This document shows positions 10,226 to 23,700 of a DNA stretch of 64,000 bases, one piece after another. The position numbers and the translations under genes were made by a program. Source of the DNA: Mytilus galloprovincialis. Lineage: Eukaryota > Mollusca > Bivalvia > Mytilida > Mytilidae. The DNA is taken from the NCBI RefSeq assembly GCF_965363235.1, contig NC_134847.1:51026805-51090804 (forward strand). Reading direction: 5' to 3'. The notes under the pieces are model-generated. The model was given only the letters and a program-made list of their open reading frames with translations. It was not told where the DNA came from and did not search any database. Numbering within the stretch: position 1 is the first letter of the stretch; the number at the start of each line of letters is the position of its first letter.

Positions 10226-10505
10226 ACAATGTTGACTGCTGTATCCCTATTTTTTGACATTTTTACCTATTATGTCTGTCCGTTTTTTCACACATCATTG
10301 TCAATATAATGTAATTTGGTGTGACTGACATACAATTGAAAGATTTAGCTAGCTATAAAACCAGGTTTAATCCACCAGGAATATGACAGTTGTTTTCCAT
10401 TCGTTTGATGTGTTTGAGCTTTTCATTTTTCCATTTGATTAGGGACTTTATTGTTTTTAATTTTCCTCAGAGGTTAGTATTTTTGTGATTTTACTTTTTA
10501 GTATG
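10225..10505 (+). repeat. Dispersed repeat family B, copy 3
   Basis: The most complete copy. It shares acacaatgttgactg, tttagctagctataaaac, gtttaatccacca and gtttgagcttttcatttttcc with 7115-7410. Its tail reads tgtgattttactttttagta. Confidence 0.75.
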
Positions 10506-10909
10506 ACAATGAGTGACCAAAGTAAAGAACCATGAACTATCATCTGTTGAATTTTAAAATGTCTGTTTTAGTTTGTGTTCATTTTTTTGGGTGTTTTTTT
10601 GGCAATCGTTATGTTGTTCTTCAACTTATGGCTCTTCATTGCTAGGTATCTACCCTCCATTCTCAATACAAAATGTATATGACTTTTAGAAGTCTTTTTA
10701 ATATATTTATTTAGACAATAACAAAACAAATATCTAGTCCACTTGCACTCTACCCATCCATACTTCTTTGAATTAAATGCTTTTGAAATCTGAAAAAAAA
10801 CAACAAAATAGAATATTTAAAGGAAACAACTAAATCATTTTTTTTAATGTATATAAAAACCAGTAAAATACCACCATACGTGTATGTTCATGTGTCTGTC
10901 TGCAATAAT

Positions 10910-11170
10910 AATAGATTATCGTTTTGATTTTCTCGCTTGAGCCGGGACGGCGAATGCGAGAAAGGAAATTGAGTTGAGATGACCAATGATAATCTGTTGA
11001 TCGCTATTTTACCTATGACGACGTTGTCAATTTCATGTCAATTTCATTAGCAACGCCACGTGCCTTCTTAGTTTCTAGCGATAATTTTCCAGCTCAAGCG
11101 AGTAGCATGATATGAAAAATTATCACAAAAAAAGATCAAAGGAAAAATGCACAAAATAGCGATAATGAAC
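10910..11170. repeat. Imperfect inverted repeat with CTCGCTTGAGC motif
   Basis: ttctcgcttgagccgg near 10930 is matched inversely by ccagctcaagcgagta near 11090, and gattatcg near 10916 by agcgataat near 11160. This gives a MITE-like layout of about 250 bp. No target duplication is resolved. Confidence 0.45.
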
Positions 11171-11631
11171 ATTCTCAATAATTGACTTAAGTTATCTCTA
11201 AAATGTTTTTGGTCTGTTAGAAAAGTTGCTGTTGAAGGCATATCTTCAGTTGTCTTTGTTAATTTAGAGGTTTGTATTCTGCATTAAACTTATTAACATG
11301 AGCTATTTTCTATGCATTTTTATCACATGTTTGCTGTCTCATTTTATGTATACTAAAAATCTATTTAATATTTTCAATAAAATAAACATGTGTGATTTTT
11401 TTTACTGTAATTCCAGCAAAGAATCCCTCTTTTGATTTGTTAGTTTAATTATTTTGTGTTTATTTTGTTGAAGTATTGTGTAATGATTTTTTTTTCAGTC
11501 AGTTTTGGAATAGTTAACATAATTCTTTTTAGGAAAAAATGTCTCAGATAAAAAAATTCTACCTTGTGCGCTGTGCAACTTCCTTTGAATGATAAAAAAA
11601 TCTCTAAAAGTTAAATAAACCTTACCTATAT

Positions 11632-14210
11632 CTATATGAAAATTCCAACCCATAACAGTAGGAATACTACTCCAAATCCCATGAATACTGAGGCTACTAA
11701 TGATACAAGTAGTTCTTTAGACAGATCACGAGTAAATTTATTACTGGTCACTTCATATCTGTATTGTGGTCAAGGAAATAAATCATGTATGATCAATGAT
11801 GTCTAAGATGATTTTTTTTTGAAATGCTGGACAATTCTCTAATAATTCATTTCAGTGCATAAAGCTAGCTACATGAACATTTCTCTATAAAAAAAAAAAA
11901 AAATCCATTCCTTTAAAAATTCTGTAAATTTCTAAGTTGTAATTCTTTTTTTCCACTTAAATTTAATTACACTACTGAATAGCTTTATTGTTTAAAAGAT
12001 TTAAAAAGGACCGTGTTTAAATGATCTCCCCTTAAATTTTTGAAACATCAGACACTGGATAACTGTTGGTTCATTTATTTTCCTGTGTACCAAGAGACTA
12101 TTTTCATATTACTGCCTTCTGACTCCAGAGATTATCTTTTTCTTCCAACAGGTTTCCTTCTCTGTAGTAGGACATCGTGGTACTCTGTCAAGTAGAGGCA
12201 ACTTAAAGAAGTAAAATCAAGCTTACAATCTTTACTATTCAGGGGTGAATGTACTGATTTATGTTTTCTTTTATAGAAAACAGAAAACTTTCCCCAAAGG
12301 TTGCACTGATTATATGTTTGTTTATACTTCTTTTGGTTGCTCTTACTTGACCTAGAACTACGATTTCTTGCCACAGAATAGGTTACATTGTACCTGTCGA
12401 AAAATAATAAAATCTGAAGTCAAAAGTTGATTATATGAAAATATTCTATTTGAGATGATAAATGATATCTTATTGTATGGATAATTGTTTTCATTATTTT
12501 TACAGATCGGACAATGCATAAAAATCTTAGTTGGGCTATACTAACTGAATTTAGGAAAATTAATTCTTGAAAATTAATAATGAATTCACAAGTTTTCTTC
12601 TTTTTTTTTTTTTTTAAATTGTCATCTGCATTGATCTTTATTAAATATATAACTTAAACATTATGATTAAAGCAGATTTGGTGCTCAACCTTTTCAGAAG
12701 ATATATTTTATCAAAATCTTAGTGCTTCTAATGTTTGCATGTTACTCATTGATTTGCATGTAGTCAAATTATAGTGACATTCCTACAGGGAGATAACTCA
12801 TGAAACAAAGATAATTTGACTTCTATCAGTCAAAACTAAAATGACTTGTTTTCATATTGGGTAGGACTGTGTAAATTATCTAAATATTCTGTATGAAGTA
12901 GAACAGATTGATGTTTCTTTGTATAAATCTAATTATAACACTAAAATATGCAAGGATACACAAAAAACCATGCCATGAAGAAAATTCCAATTCCTAGAAG
13001 AACCACCGTCAGGTGAGGGAATACTGCAGGATTAATTGGACTAACATAACGACTCATGGAATCCAATGTTAACTCCTGAAAAAGAGATAATAAAATTAAC
13101 ATGTAGCATAAGAAAATTTGCTTTGAGTTCTTATTTTAAGAGTAATCTTGTCGTCTTTAGCTGAACACAACACATGCATGCCTACTGATCAAATTTCAAT
13201 CCAGTTTAATATGATTATCAATAATATTGACAATAATTTCAGGTTAGTTTCAAGTTATTGTAACAGGAGTGGAGTTTCCACTGGCTTCGTTTTCCCGTTT
13301 TGTCTACCCAAGTTTTGGGATATTGGACAAACTATGTAAAACATGTAAATATAAACATGTTTATTAAAAAGACATATATATATGGTTGAACATAAGTTCA
13401 CATAAATAAATATAAGGTGGTGGCAAGTCTACAGCTACTTGTATAAATAAAGGGTCCATATTCGCCAGCCAAAGTATGAGCGTCTGCTCATTTTAAATCC
13501 TAAGTGTAGACAGCCGAAACCCGGTGAGTGACGTCATACTTTTAGTTCCTAGGAACAACGAGCCGGCTGGTAGTAATTTGGGGCCCTTTATAGCTTGTTG
13601 TTTGGTGTGAGTCAAGGCTCTGTGTTAAAGGCCGTACATTGACCTATAATGGTTTACTTCTAAAAATTGTTATTTTGATGGAGAGTTGTTTCATATCTAT
13701 ATAGATAAACATGTGCAAATTCATGAATATTACAAAATTCTTGGAAATGTTTTAACCAAATAATTATGATTATACCAGACAGATGTATAACTATTTGGGA
13801 ACAATTTCTTCAAAGAATAAAAACCTTTCATATTAAACTTTGTTTTATCAGTTTAAACATTTTTTCTACACATTTGCTATTTATGAATATGACAGGAAAC
13901 CTTGTTAATTTCTGTACATAATGGTATTTATTTTACAAATTGTGACTTGGATGACGAGATGTCTCATCAGCACTCATACCACATCTTCTTATATCTATTT
14001 AGCTATAAATTAATATTAGCAATAGTGAGTTTGACACGTGTCAAATTTTAACAAAAACTTCAACAGCAGACTCGTAAATTTAACACATTTAGACGATGCA
14101 CATGTAAAATATGTTTGTTTGTCTATTTTGTACATTTTGTCAAACGTTAGATATGTATGCATTCTACAGAAGTAGGCATACATGGCTAAATTATATCGAG
14201 TAAATACCAT
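11632..14210 (-). CDS. TMEM258: TMEM258, oligosaccharyltransferase subunit
   Basis: TMEM258 is a small two-helix membrane protein of the endoplasmic reticulum, a subunit of the STT3A oligosaccharyltransferase complex that N-glycosylates nascent proteins. The exons on the minus strand are 14210-14208 (ATG only), 13075-12960 and 11758-11632. Phases agree and the product is 81 aa; human TMEM258 is 79 aa. The protein contains [20 protein letters not shown] and later [16 protein letters not shown] then [10 protein letters not shown], nearly identical to the human sequence as I remember it. Two hydrophobic spans (about residues 20-40 and 55-80) are clear. Donor and acceptor sites are canonical (GTATTT, CAG; GTATCC, CAG). 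The start exon holds only the ATG and is the weakest part; it was chosen because it abuts a GT donor and lies beside an ETS-type promoter motif. A possible poly(A) signal (AATAAA on the minus strand) is at 11459-11464. Confidence 0.93.
11759..12959 (-). other. TMEM258 intron 2
   Basis: About 1.2 kb of AT-rich sequence with homopolymer runs. An 80-aa frame on the minus strand (12132-12374) is basic and Ser/Lys/Arg-rich, with no recognisable domain and no fitting splice context; I regard it as chance. No repeat family was recognised. Confidence 0.6.
13555..13995 (+). repeat. Dispersed repeat family A, rearranged copy in TMEM258 intron 1
   Basis: Starts near ggggccctttatagcttg, passes ggtgtgagtcaaggctct, gttaaaggccgtacattgac and gatggagagttgtttcat. 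After a 200-bp spacer the tail recurs as ttgtgacttggatgacgaga then cactcataccacatcttctt. The tail block is present twice, so either an insertion separates the ends or two copies overlap. Confidence 0.65.
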
Positions 14211-14732
14211 TTCAATGTTTTCGCCGGACCGGAAGTAAAGGAAGTACAAGGTGCTCGTTAATGCGCATGACCAAAAGTGAAAGTAAGGTGATTCCATTAA
14301 GAAAGTAAACAGTGAATAGATATTTTAGCACCTTCAAAACATTACTTATATTTGTCCTGATCACGATTTGAATGGAACAAACATAGTGTTTAAATATTTT
14401 TTTACTTACATAATTAATGTTAAAAGATGAAAAAATAGAAAAAATGTGTAAAATAAAGAAAAAAAACATCCTTTCCCCCCTTCAAGAATGAAATGTTCCA
14501 TATTTGTTTTCCCTAACATCAACAAGGGGACAGTAGATTGTCACTGATACGAAATCAATTTATATCAATTAAGTGTTAATTAACGGATAAACGATAGGGA
14601 AACTGTCACTGCATAGATTTTTACTTGAAATAATATCGATGTCACTCTTATTATTTTAAATATGGGATAGATAAAAGTAAAAAAAAAAGAAAAGATTGTA
14701 ATTTAAAACTGTTCTGAAAGAAAATTAAAAAT
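14211..14732. promoter_or_regulatory. Shared head-to-head promoter interval
   Basis: The TMEM258 start (minus strand, 14210) and the KIAA2012-homolog start (plus strand, 14733) are 522 bp apart, pointing away from each other. An ETS/GABP-type site ACCGGAAGT lies at 14228-14236 beside the TMEM258 start, with a second GGAAGT a few bases on. Such sites are common in housekeeping promoters. No TATA box is obvious on either side. Bidirectional use is inferred from spacing. Confidence 0.5.
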
Positions 14733-17700
14733 ATGTTAAGTCCACTTTCCCGAGGTTTCGGGACATGGACAGGGAATTACGATCCATATAATGAAGATGG
14801 AGCGGTAAGTTTTTTACATTTTAAGTGCTTATATTCCTTACGGTTTTCAAGACATAGGACAATGAATTTTTTTTTAATTAGATTTAAAACTTTAAATTAG
14901 CATGTAACTACTCCTTTTCATGTAAAAATATATTGATATACATTTTATATATTACTTGTATATTCGTATTTGTACTTATTTACTTTACCAGATAAAATGT
15001 ACATATAAGTTCTATAAACAGATATTATATAAGCCCCCCAAAAAATGAAATACACAAACAAATGACAAAAAATGCTTCAAAACTTTATCAATATTACAAA
15101 TCCCAATGAGTAAAATGTGTATACATTTTATCATTTAATTTTCGTACCCCAACCCCCCTAAAAAAAGCAAAAAAAAAAAACCAAAAACATTTACATGTCT
15201 ACCCTATTGCATGCTGAGGACATTTTTGTTTGATGAGAACCATAATTTCGATTCAAGACATTTATTGTTATACATGTATACTATAAAAGTCTAGAACTTT
15301 TCCACTGTATTGTAAACATGATAAAAGTCTATGTAATATACCTAAAACAAATTATTTAAGTACATGTACCCTATTTTATTCTGACATGAGCCAAGAAACC
15401 AGTATATATTTTTTATTGACATTGTATATTTACATTATTTGTACACATATGATCATCTACATGTTTATAAATTTTGTATCTTATATGAATAGATTGATAT
15501 ACATTTTATAATATTTTGTTTGATTAGACCTTTATAAGATACATGTAAGATAAGATAAGAATTTTATTAATCTAATCAAGAACCCATAAAGGGCATCATT
15601 TTACAAATTATTACAATATATATGTTAAGATTGCAAAAAGTTACTACATGTACATTTGTAACCTTTGTTTGCATAAAAAGATTTATATGTATTGGATATG
15701 ATCTTTTTAATTTTAATGCCAAATTAGAGATTTCTCCCCATTTTCATGGTTCACTGAACACAGAAAATGATAGTGCGGATGGGCATCCATTACTGGGGAC
15801 ACATTCTTGTTGTTTAATAAAATTATGTTTATTTTAACATTTGTTTTTTTTTTAGGAATCCGATACCTCATTTTGTTCCTTGCCAGGTATAGAGGAGCCT
15901 CATCGACATGGGATCACTGTTGGGTTTGTATCCAGAACTCCCTCAGCCACTCTTATATCCCCTCCATATGGGAGAACTAGTAGTCATGCAAGAGAGGCTA
16001 CTTTATCAGCAAGTACACATTATGCAAGGGAAGCAACTCTATCAGGAAAGAGAAATGGTCCAGGAAGAGAAGTATTATTTGCTGATCCAATGTCTAGGGA
16101 AAATTCTGATTCACAAATGAACTTGCCAAAAACATTTCTAACAAGAAAAGGTGCCTTAATGTTATTTGCAGCAGATGAAGGTGAACTTGACTCATTAACT
16201 TCAAGAACTGATGTCCAGCCCAGGGTAATGAGAATAAGGAAACCTGTTGATGTGATTGATACAAGTTTAAAGCTTGGTACAATGGACAAATTAGCTATGT
16301 CAGTTCTTCAGTTTGGTGAAGAGGTAAACACTGTAATGTATATACATGTATATACAATAAATGTGGTACACATACAATGTTATTTATAAGGCTAATAATT
16401 ATAAGTGTGTTTGCATTGATTACTTAAGGAATAATAGAGGAGTTCTGAGATTGTCTGCTTACATGTATCTCATTCTGGTCTTAACTATTTTTTAATAACA
16501 CACAAGTCACATAATTGAAATAGAAAATTGGCTTTATTTGGAATCCACAAAACACCATCTGCATGAAATATCATCTTTGTAAAGAGTAGTGTTACCAGAC
16601 ATTGATACATTGTATTTAGTAGGTCACAGGGTTCAAAATAGAAAGGTGGTTGGAAATTTTCATGTGGAAATCTTTAATTGAAAGACCATGTAGATGCTTC
16701 AAAATGTCACAGCTGATACAACTTTTTCAACCTTGATCCACATTGACATGGCTAATATCTCCCAACTCCTATATGTATACAATCATTGAATGTACTGATG
16801 TTAAGATTTTAAACATTTTCTATGACAGGTTGCTTTAAGATTTACGAATATTTGTTTTGTTATACATGTAAACTGTATATATTTTTCTGTTTATTGACTC
16901 AATTGGGTGATCTAACCTCATGTCAATAAAAAAAAGATACTGAAAGTGGAAATTGTCATCGAGAGATCATTTAACATAATACATGTACCAAGGTCAAATC
17001 ATTGATACATGTACATGACACTGAATAACATGTATTTAATTTTGGAATAATTAGCCTTGATTATATATATACATTTAGCTTTTTGGTTTCAGAAAAATAT
17101 TTAAATTATGTTTTGCTCATGGTTAAAGGACATACAGTGACCTTAAGTTGCTTAAACATGTACTTCATTTGGTCTCTGGTGGATAGTTGTATCATTCATT
17201 TTAGCACCTGGGTCTCGCTTTTGTGAATGTTATAAGCCTGATGAATAGCTTAAAATGTTGTTAAAAAAGAAACATCTTTTACCATGGCGACCTTCAACTG
17301 TAAACAAAGATCTAGTCCCATACAACATAATGACATAATTACCATGATAACATTTTGTTGAAAATTATTATAATAAAATTTATTATTTTGGAAAATTTAC
17401 AAATATATATCAAAGAATTAAACTTGTACAATCATGAATGTTCATGAGGATGTTAATTGTTAATTAAAAAATGGACGAAGGACAATTGTGTAAAAATAAG
17501 GAGATCTATATCTGGCTATATGGCATGCAACAATAACAAAAGGTCCTGGGGTAACAAAATGTAAAACAATTGAAAAGAGCAAACAAATTTGAATCTTAGT
17601 TTAAGATAATCATAAATACATTGTACATTTTGTATTACCAAAAAAAGTCATTAATTCTTTATCATGTTGATGTTTGCTCTATCATGTCAATAGGCATGTT

Positions 17701-20700
17701 GATATGTTGATTATTATGGTTAATATTTCATTTAAGACGGATTTTTATTAAAGATATATTCTTGTACATGTACAAAAGAAAGTACATGTATCTTAACAAT
17801 ATATATCTCTTTAAGTAATGGGCTGTGTGTGAATAACTTCAGTTTCAAGGTTAAAGTTTATAGATCCTTAACACAGCTTATCTTTTAACAATTGTTGTCT
17901 TTCACACAGGATTTTCCAAAAGTTCAGATATGTGAATTTGAAAAACATCCAATAATTACATGTTTTACTCAATTTCATAATATATATTATTGAATAAGAC
18001 TTGGTCATAATGGCTGCATTTTTATCATTTTAGACCATTTTCTGAATTAATCACATTTTAGTTCAAAAAAGTATTTTCACCGAAAAGTCAAGTAGAAAAG
18101 CATGAATCTGCTTCCTAAACATGAAATATTGATATTATATGCATTGAATTATGGAATTTCATTCTTTGTAACAGACTGTAACAAAGAAGGAAATTCCCTA
18201 CAGTAATGTACATCTACAAATATGTAGAAGGATGGATTTTATATTCAAAGAAATATATTTTGATTGTAATATTTGAGTTTAAAGACAAGGTGCATTTAAA
18301 ATTTTTAATCACATGTATTTATTTTAATAGACACTCAACGCATTGCTTTCAAAGAGGGGCGTAAAAGGGGTATCTGCAAGAAGGCGAAATAAAATTGCCA
18401 TTTCACGATGAACGAACAACTAAAAATTTTTTCCACATTGGTCTTTTTGCTGATTTGATTTCACAAAACACAGTGAATAACAATCCCTTTTCACGGCTGC
18501 ATGTGAAATAAAAATTGCAAAACATGTTGCACGAAAATAACCCTTTACCACTCTTCAAATATAGATGAATTTGTTTTCTAGTAGTCTCTAGTTTATACGT
18601 CTGTGATTTTTTTTTATCATATATAAAACATTTATTTTGCAGGAAATTCCAAAGGAGAACAGCAATGTTACAGATGAGAAAAATAAGATGTTTATGAAGT
18701 TTTTAAACAAAGTAGACGATCGTGATGTTGACAAGCGGGCTCAGCCTGGTGGTGATGTTAAATATTACCTCAGTGATCTTAAGCATAAAACCAGGTATGT
18801 TTGTGTTTGAACACAGATCATCATTAAATTGAACAACCCTTTGTGTGCTTACAATATAAATGTACATTTAATCTAATAGTAAATCTTTACTTAATATCCT
18901 TTAGAAGTATAAACCATTTAGACATTATTATTTATGTTTCATTGGCAAAATGGTAAGCGTTTTCAGCAACCTATAGTTTAAACAGTTATTACAACCTTTG
19001 AAATGTTTTTTTCAACTTTAAAAAAGAATCCAGAAATGTGAATCCTAATTGCCCAGTGCTTATAAGCATCATATGGTATTAATGTGATGCTATTTGAAAT
19101 GATTTTTATATAGATTGTTTATGGATAACCATGTGATGCTATAATTTTTAGAAACAAGTTGCAGTGGCAGATCCAGAAATTTTTATTAGGGGGGAGGCCT
19201 TAAGTTTATCATGTTAATGTTTGTGTGCTAAAATTTAAGTAGATTTGAAATAGGCTTTAATAATGCCATCTGTTGATTGGCTTTTGAAGTTTAAGCTTAC
19301 ATTGAAAAAAATAAACCCTAAGAAAAACATTAACATTTTCTGTATGGTTAAATGGTAAAACCCTTGCTTCTGTTATTGTTGCTGTTTTATGATAGCCTAC
19401 ATTAATAGGTCCCTTTTAATTTGAAGTTTTACATTAATGGAGTGTAAAAATTTGCAGTAAAACATTGCTTATATCGCAACAACTTGATTTATTTAATTTC
19501 TTATGACCATTTAAATGTTAGATTTATTTTGCGGGTGTATGATGTTTGTGTTTACATTCAGCACAATAGTCAGACTAATATTTACCATAGGATTTACAAG
19601 TTCCTTTTTTACCAGAGTTTAAGTCAATATAAAACCACTCAAATTTTTGCTAATGTCATATCTAGGTGTTGGATTTAATTCTTATCTTGGCAGAACCTGG
19701 TGACATTGAAAATCACTTTAAACAATGATCCCCTTTGATAAAAGATCTTGCACTTGTGAAAAAATATTTCAGTATTATAAAATACTCTTAACTTTTTGAG
19801 TGTAATGTAAACTAATATTAAAAGTAGACCTAACTTTAAAACTTTATAAGTATTGCATATCAATGGCAGTATTGGCAGCTAGTCTGATCCATTAGTTTGA
19901 AGTGCAAAAATCTATAATTGAAGCATATGCATGGTCAGATATTAAAATTAAGTGAAGTAATTTAACATCAAATTATAAGAATAACATAAACAGAGTACTC
20001 AACCGTTTAAACAAATACATATGTACTGTAAAATTAAAGATATATTCAATATATGAGAGTCAATGGTAATTCATTTCAACACCTGCATGCAGAATTGCAC
20101 CAACCCATATTTCATTCAAAAGAAGTGGCAAAAATTGTCTCACTCATACAAGGGTTAAAGCATAAGTCTTGAATTTCTGACATGAGAAATGTCAACTTAG
20201 TTACAAGATAACCCTCTTTTGCTTAGGTGTACCAAGAAGGTTTTATACTCCTTGGGTATTTACAGTACTATTAGTTTTATCTGGATAAATAAATTCTAGC
20301 TTTTCATTCTAATTGAATTGTGATCGGCACCCTTTATTAAAAAGAGATGCACTGAAGTATTGTGTTAACATGTAAAAAATCATTGCATATACAAGAAGAT
20401 GTGGTATGAGTGCCAATGAGAAAACTCTCTATCCGAGTCACAATTTGTAAAAGTAAACCATTATAGGTCAAAGTATGGTCTTCAGAGAGCCTTGGCTGAC
20501 ACAACAGACAGCATATGCATACATACCACATGCATTCCAACTTGAACATATAGCATATATATACATGCATACCAACTTGAACATATTTATTTACAGAATA
20601 TTTGCACATTTTATTCTCGTTACTCTGCACTCGATCAATCATCTGTCCTGACTTTATTGACAAATTAAACAGAATAGTTCAATTTAAATAGTCTTATCAG

Positions 20701-23700
20701 GGATTCGAAAGATAAGTCATATCTCTTATATCCTTACTTATTTGTTTAAAGTTTAAAGGCATTTATTTTATCATAGAAACAGACAACCATTCTTTTGTAA
20801 TAAAAATTGTATATCATTTTATATTGTGATCTTTATTAGAAATCAAACTATTACAAGCAAGCTAGGGAGGTCAATTTTATTGGGTTTTTTTTTAGAGGAG
20901 GTTACCCTTATGTTACATCTTAAGTCTAACAAATACTTTGGTAACATTTTTCTCAGGTGTACTTCTAAACAAATTGACTGGTCAGCAGCTTGTCATTGAT
21001 GATTTATTTATGTCTGACACCTACTTCTTGTTTTTTCAATACTTTGCATCACAAGCATGTGTATATGTTTAACACTACATCCCATACATCTAAGCTTCTT
21101 GTATGTTCATAATAATGTGATTTTTAAAATATGTATGTCAAATTATGGTTTAACCTAGTTTTTGTGGTTCACAGAACATGGAGTGTTGTGGACACTAAAT
21201 ATTTTTTTTTCATTTTCAGTTTGCAGATGGGACTTTCAGGTGACACAGCATTGCCAAGAAATCGTGAAGCCTTAGAATTGAGGGCTATTCTACTTGGTCT
21301 ACAAGGGGATGGATCATGGCCAATGACCTACAGACAAACAGGTGCAGACTTCAAAAGACCAAGTAACTTAGCTGAACAATTTTCAAGACCTGCTGCACAT
21401 TTGCATCATCCACCCAGGTATATAATATATTGACTTCAGTAATGTTTTTTCATTGTCGAAAGGGAAATATATACAGTAATATATACTATATGAGAGCCAT
21501 GGTGTACTGGCTATCGCATCCGACTACAAACACAAAGGTTCCTGGTTCAATCCCTGTGCTATTTAAATTAAATAACAGGAGTTGATATCCAGCTTCCAAC
21601 AATATATCCAATTCTCACTGGCTATGAAACCTATAATTATTACTCCATGAGCCTATACTTCAAATTGTGAAAACACATTCAGGACTTGTTGAGCTTAAAC
21701 TGTAGACTAACACATTCAGGACTGGTTGAGCTTAAACTGTAGACTTTGTATATTTGATATTTATACACATAGGTTTTGTACTGTGTTTGGTTGGAACAGG
21801 GAAAATGTAAAAGGCATAAATCGTCAAAAATATATTGTAAAATTTAAAGACTTTTTAACTATGCAAAATTGAAACCAAAAAAGATAAGTTAAACTATAAA
21901 ATAAGATTGCATAGGATTAAACTCCATTCATTGTATACAATGTCATGTACACAAAGTAGATCATTTGAAGATTTTAAGTTTTAAATGTACATTAAAGATT
22001 CAAGTTATAAAATATAGCAGCTGCATAATTAAAAAACATATCAATTTATTAAATATTTTAGATTATTGATTCCTGCAGTGACATTCAGTTTCCCAGCAGT
22101 AACAAGTTTATTGAATTTTACTAAGTCAGATATACATACATAAATTTCATTTTCGTCAAATACTTTTGATATTAAAACGCCTGTCTGATTATTGATTTAT
22201 TGAGTTGATCGGTTTTACCAAAGGAGTATAATAGGTATCCATGATGAGAAAGTGAACAACTTTTAACCTATACAGAAAGTTATTTATACAATTTCAATTT
22301 TAAAGCCCCTATCACACATAGAGGCCTTAAGTGTTAATCTTGTCTGTTTGTATGTCTGTCTGTCTGTATCTATGTATCTAACTTGATTTTTGTTTTTTTC
22401 CTTTGCTTTAATTTCCTCGAGCAAACATTATAAAACTTATACACAGTGCTCATTATTACAAATCACAGATCAAGTTTGCATTTGGGTAGCACCACTTTTA
22501 CCATTCTAGAGTTACGCCCCTTTACAAATGAAAATAAATTGCCAATTTTTTTGTTTCCATTCTCTTACTCAAGTTTGCCTCAACTAAGTGTTATGAAATT
22601 TATATGCAATACTTATTACCACAAAACTCAGATCAAATTGGAATTTGTAGTACCACTTTTACCATTTTACAGTTGAATACCTTTCTATTATGTTATATGC
22701 AAGCTGGGGCATTGGGACACATTCTCCATTTATTTCTTTATTAAAAAAATAGTTGACGTTTTTATTGAATACTGTGTTTTCACATAAAAGAGTCTCTCTA
22801 TAAAATTGAAATCATTTTAACCAGACACAATATAATGACTATTTCAACAACAAAAATATAATATCAGCAGTGAGTTTTTAAACTTGATTGAAAACCTTGT
22901 TGGAAAAAGAAACTAATTAGTCTCTGAAATAAGACCTAGAATGATTTGTTTTAAACATTGATTGTTTGATTTTTGTCTATTTTTCTTTACCTACTCACTG
23001 TAGCAAAATAATTTAAAATCTTTATTGAAATAAATTTCAAAATACTTTTAAAAAAGGTCAAGTTTCTCGTTGAGTCGAAAAAGTAATAAAAAGATAAATA
23101 GGTAGTAAAATAAAAGTCTATCGATATTCAATATACCAATGATTTTAATATTACAAGTACACCTGTATGCTTTTAGCAGGTATTATATTTAAATCCTTGA
23201 AAAGTATTTTAAAAATTGATTGAAATCTTTCAAATTATTTTTTTACCAGCCTAAACGGGTTTAGAGTTTCTTTTAAAGATATTGAGTTGTACAAAACTTT
23301 TGTTTTCCGTTGACATGTATGTCATTGTTTAGTTGATTGCTATTGATTGAATGCCCCGTTATATAATTTGTTTGAAAGTGTGAATAGTTTCCTTAATAAA
23401 TTACTTTCTTGACTAAACCAATTAAATCTTTATTGTTAATAATTTTGTTGCAGATCAATGATAAAGAAAATAATAGTTTAAAACCAGCTGAAAGTATGGT
23501 TCACCTTTTTTTTTTTTGTAAATGACAATGTTTTTAGTGACACGCTATATAGTACATAAGATAAAATAAGGAGATTTGATGTAATTGCTCATCAGACAAC
23601 TTATTGAACTTTCCAACAGAATCCAAATAAAGCTGATTTAAGCAACCATAGGTAACTGCACAACCTTCAACAATGAGCAAAAGCCACACCATATATAATA

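Noticed and set aside
12132-12374. 80-aa frame on the minus strand
   Set aside because: Basic low-complexity peptide inside a TMEM258 intron with no fitting splice or start context.
16020-16289. Antisense frames of 89 and 62 aa
   Set aside because: Shadows of exon 2 of the KIAA2012 homolog.
21488-21575. Functional tRNA gene
   Set aside because: A and B boxes are present, but acceptor and anticodon stems do not pair properly; it is the head of a SINE.
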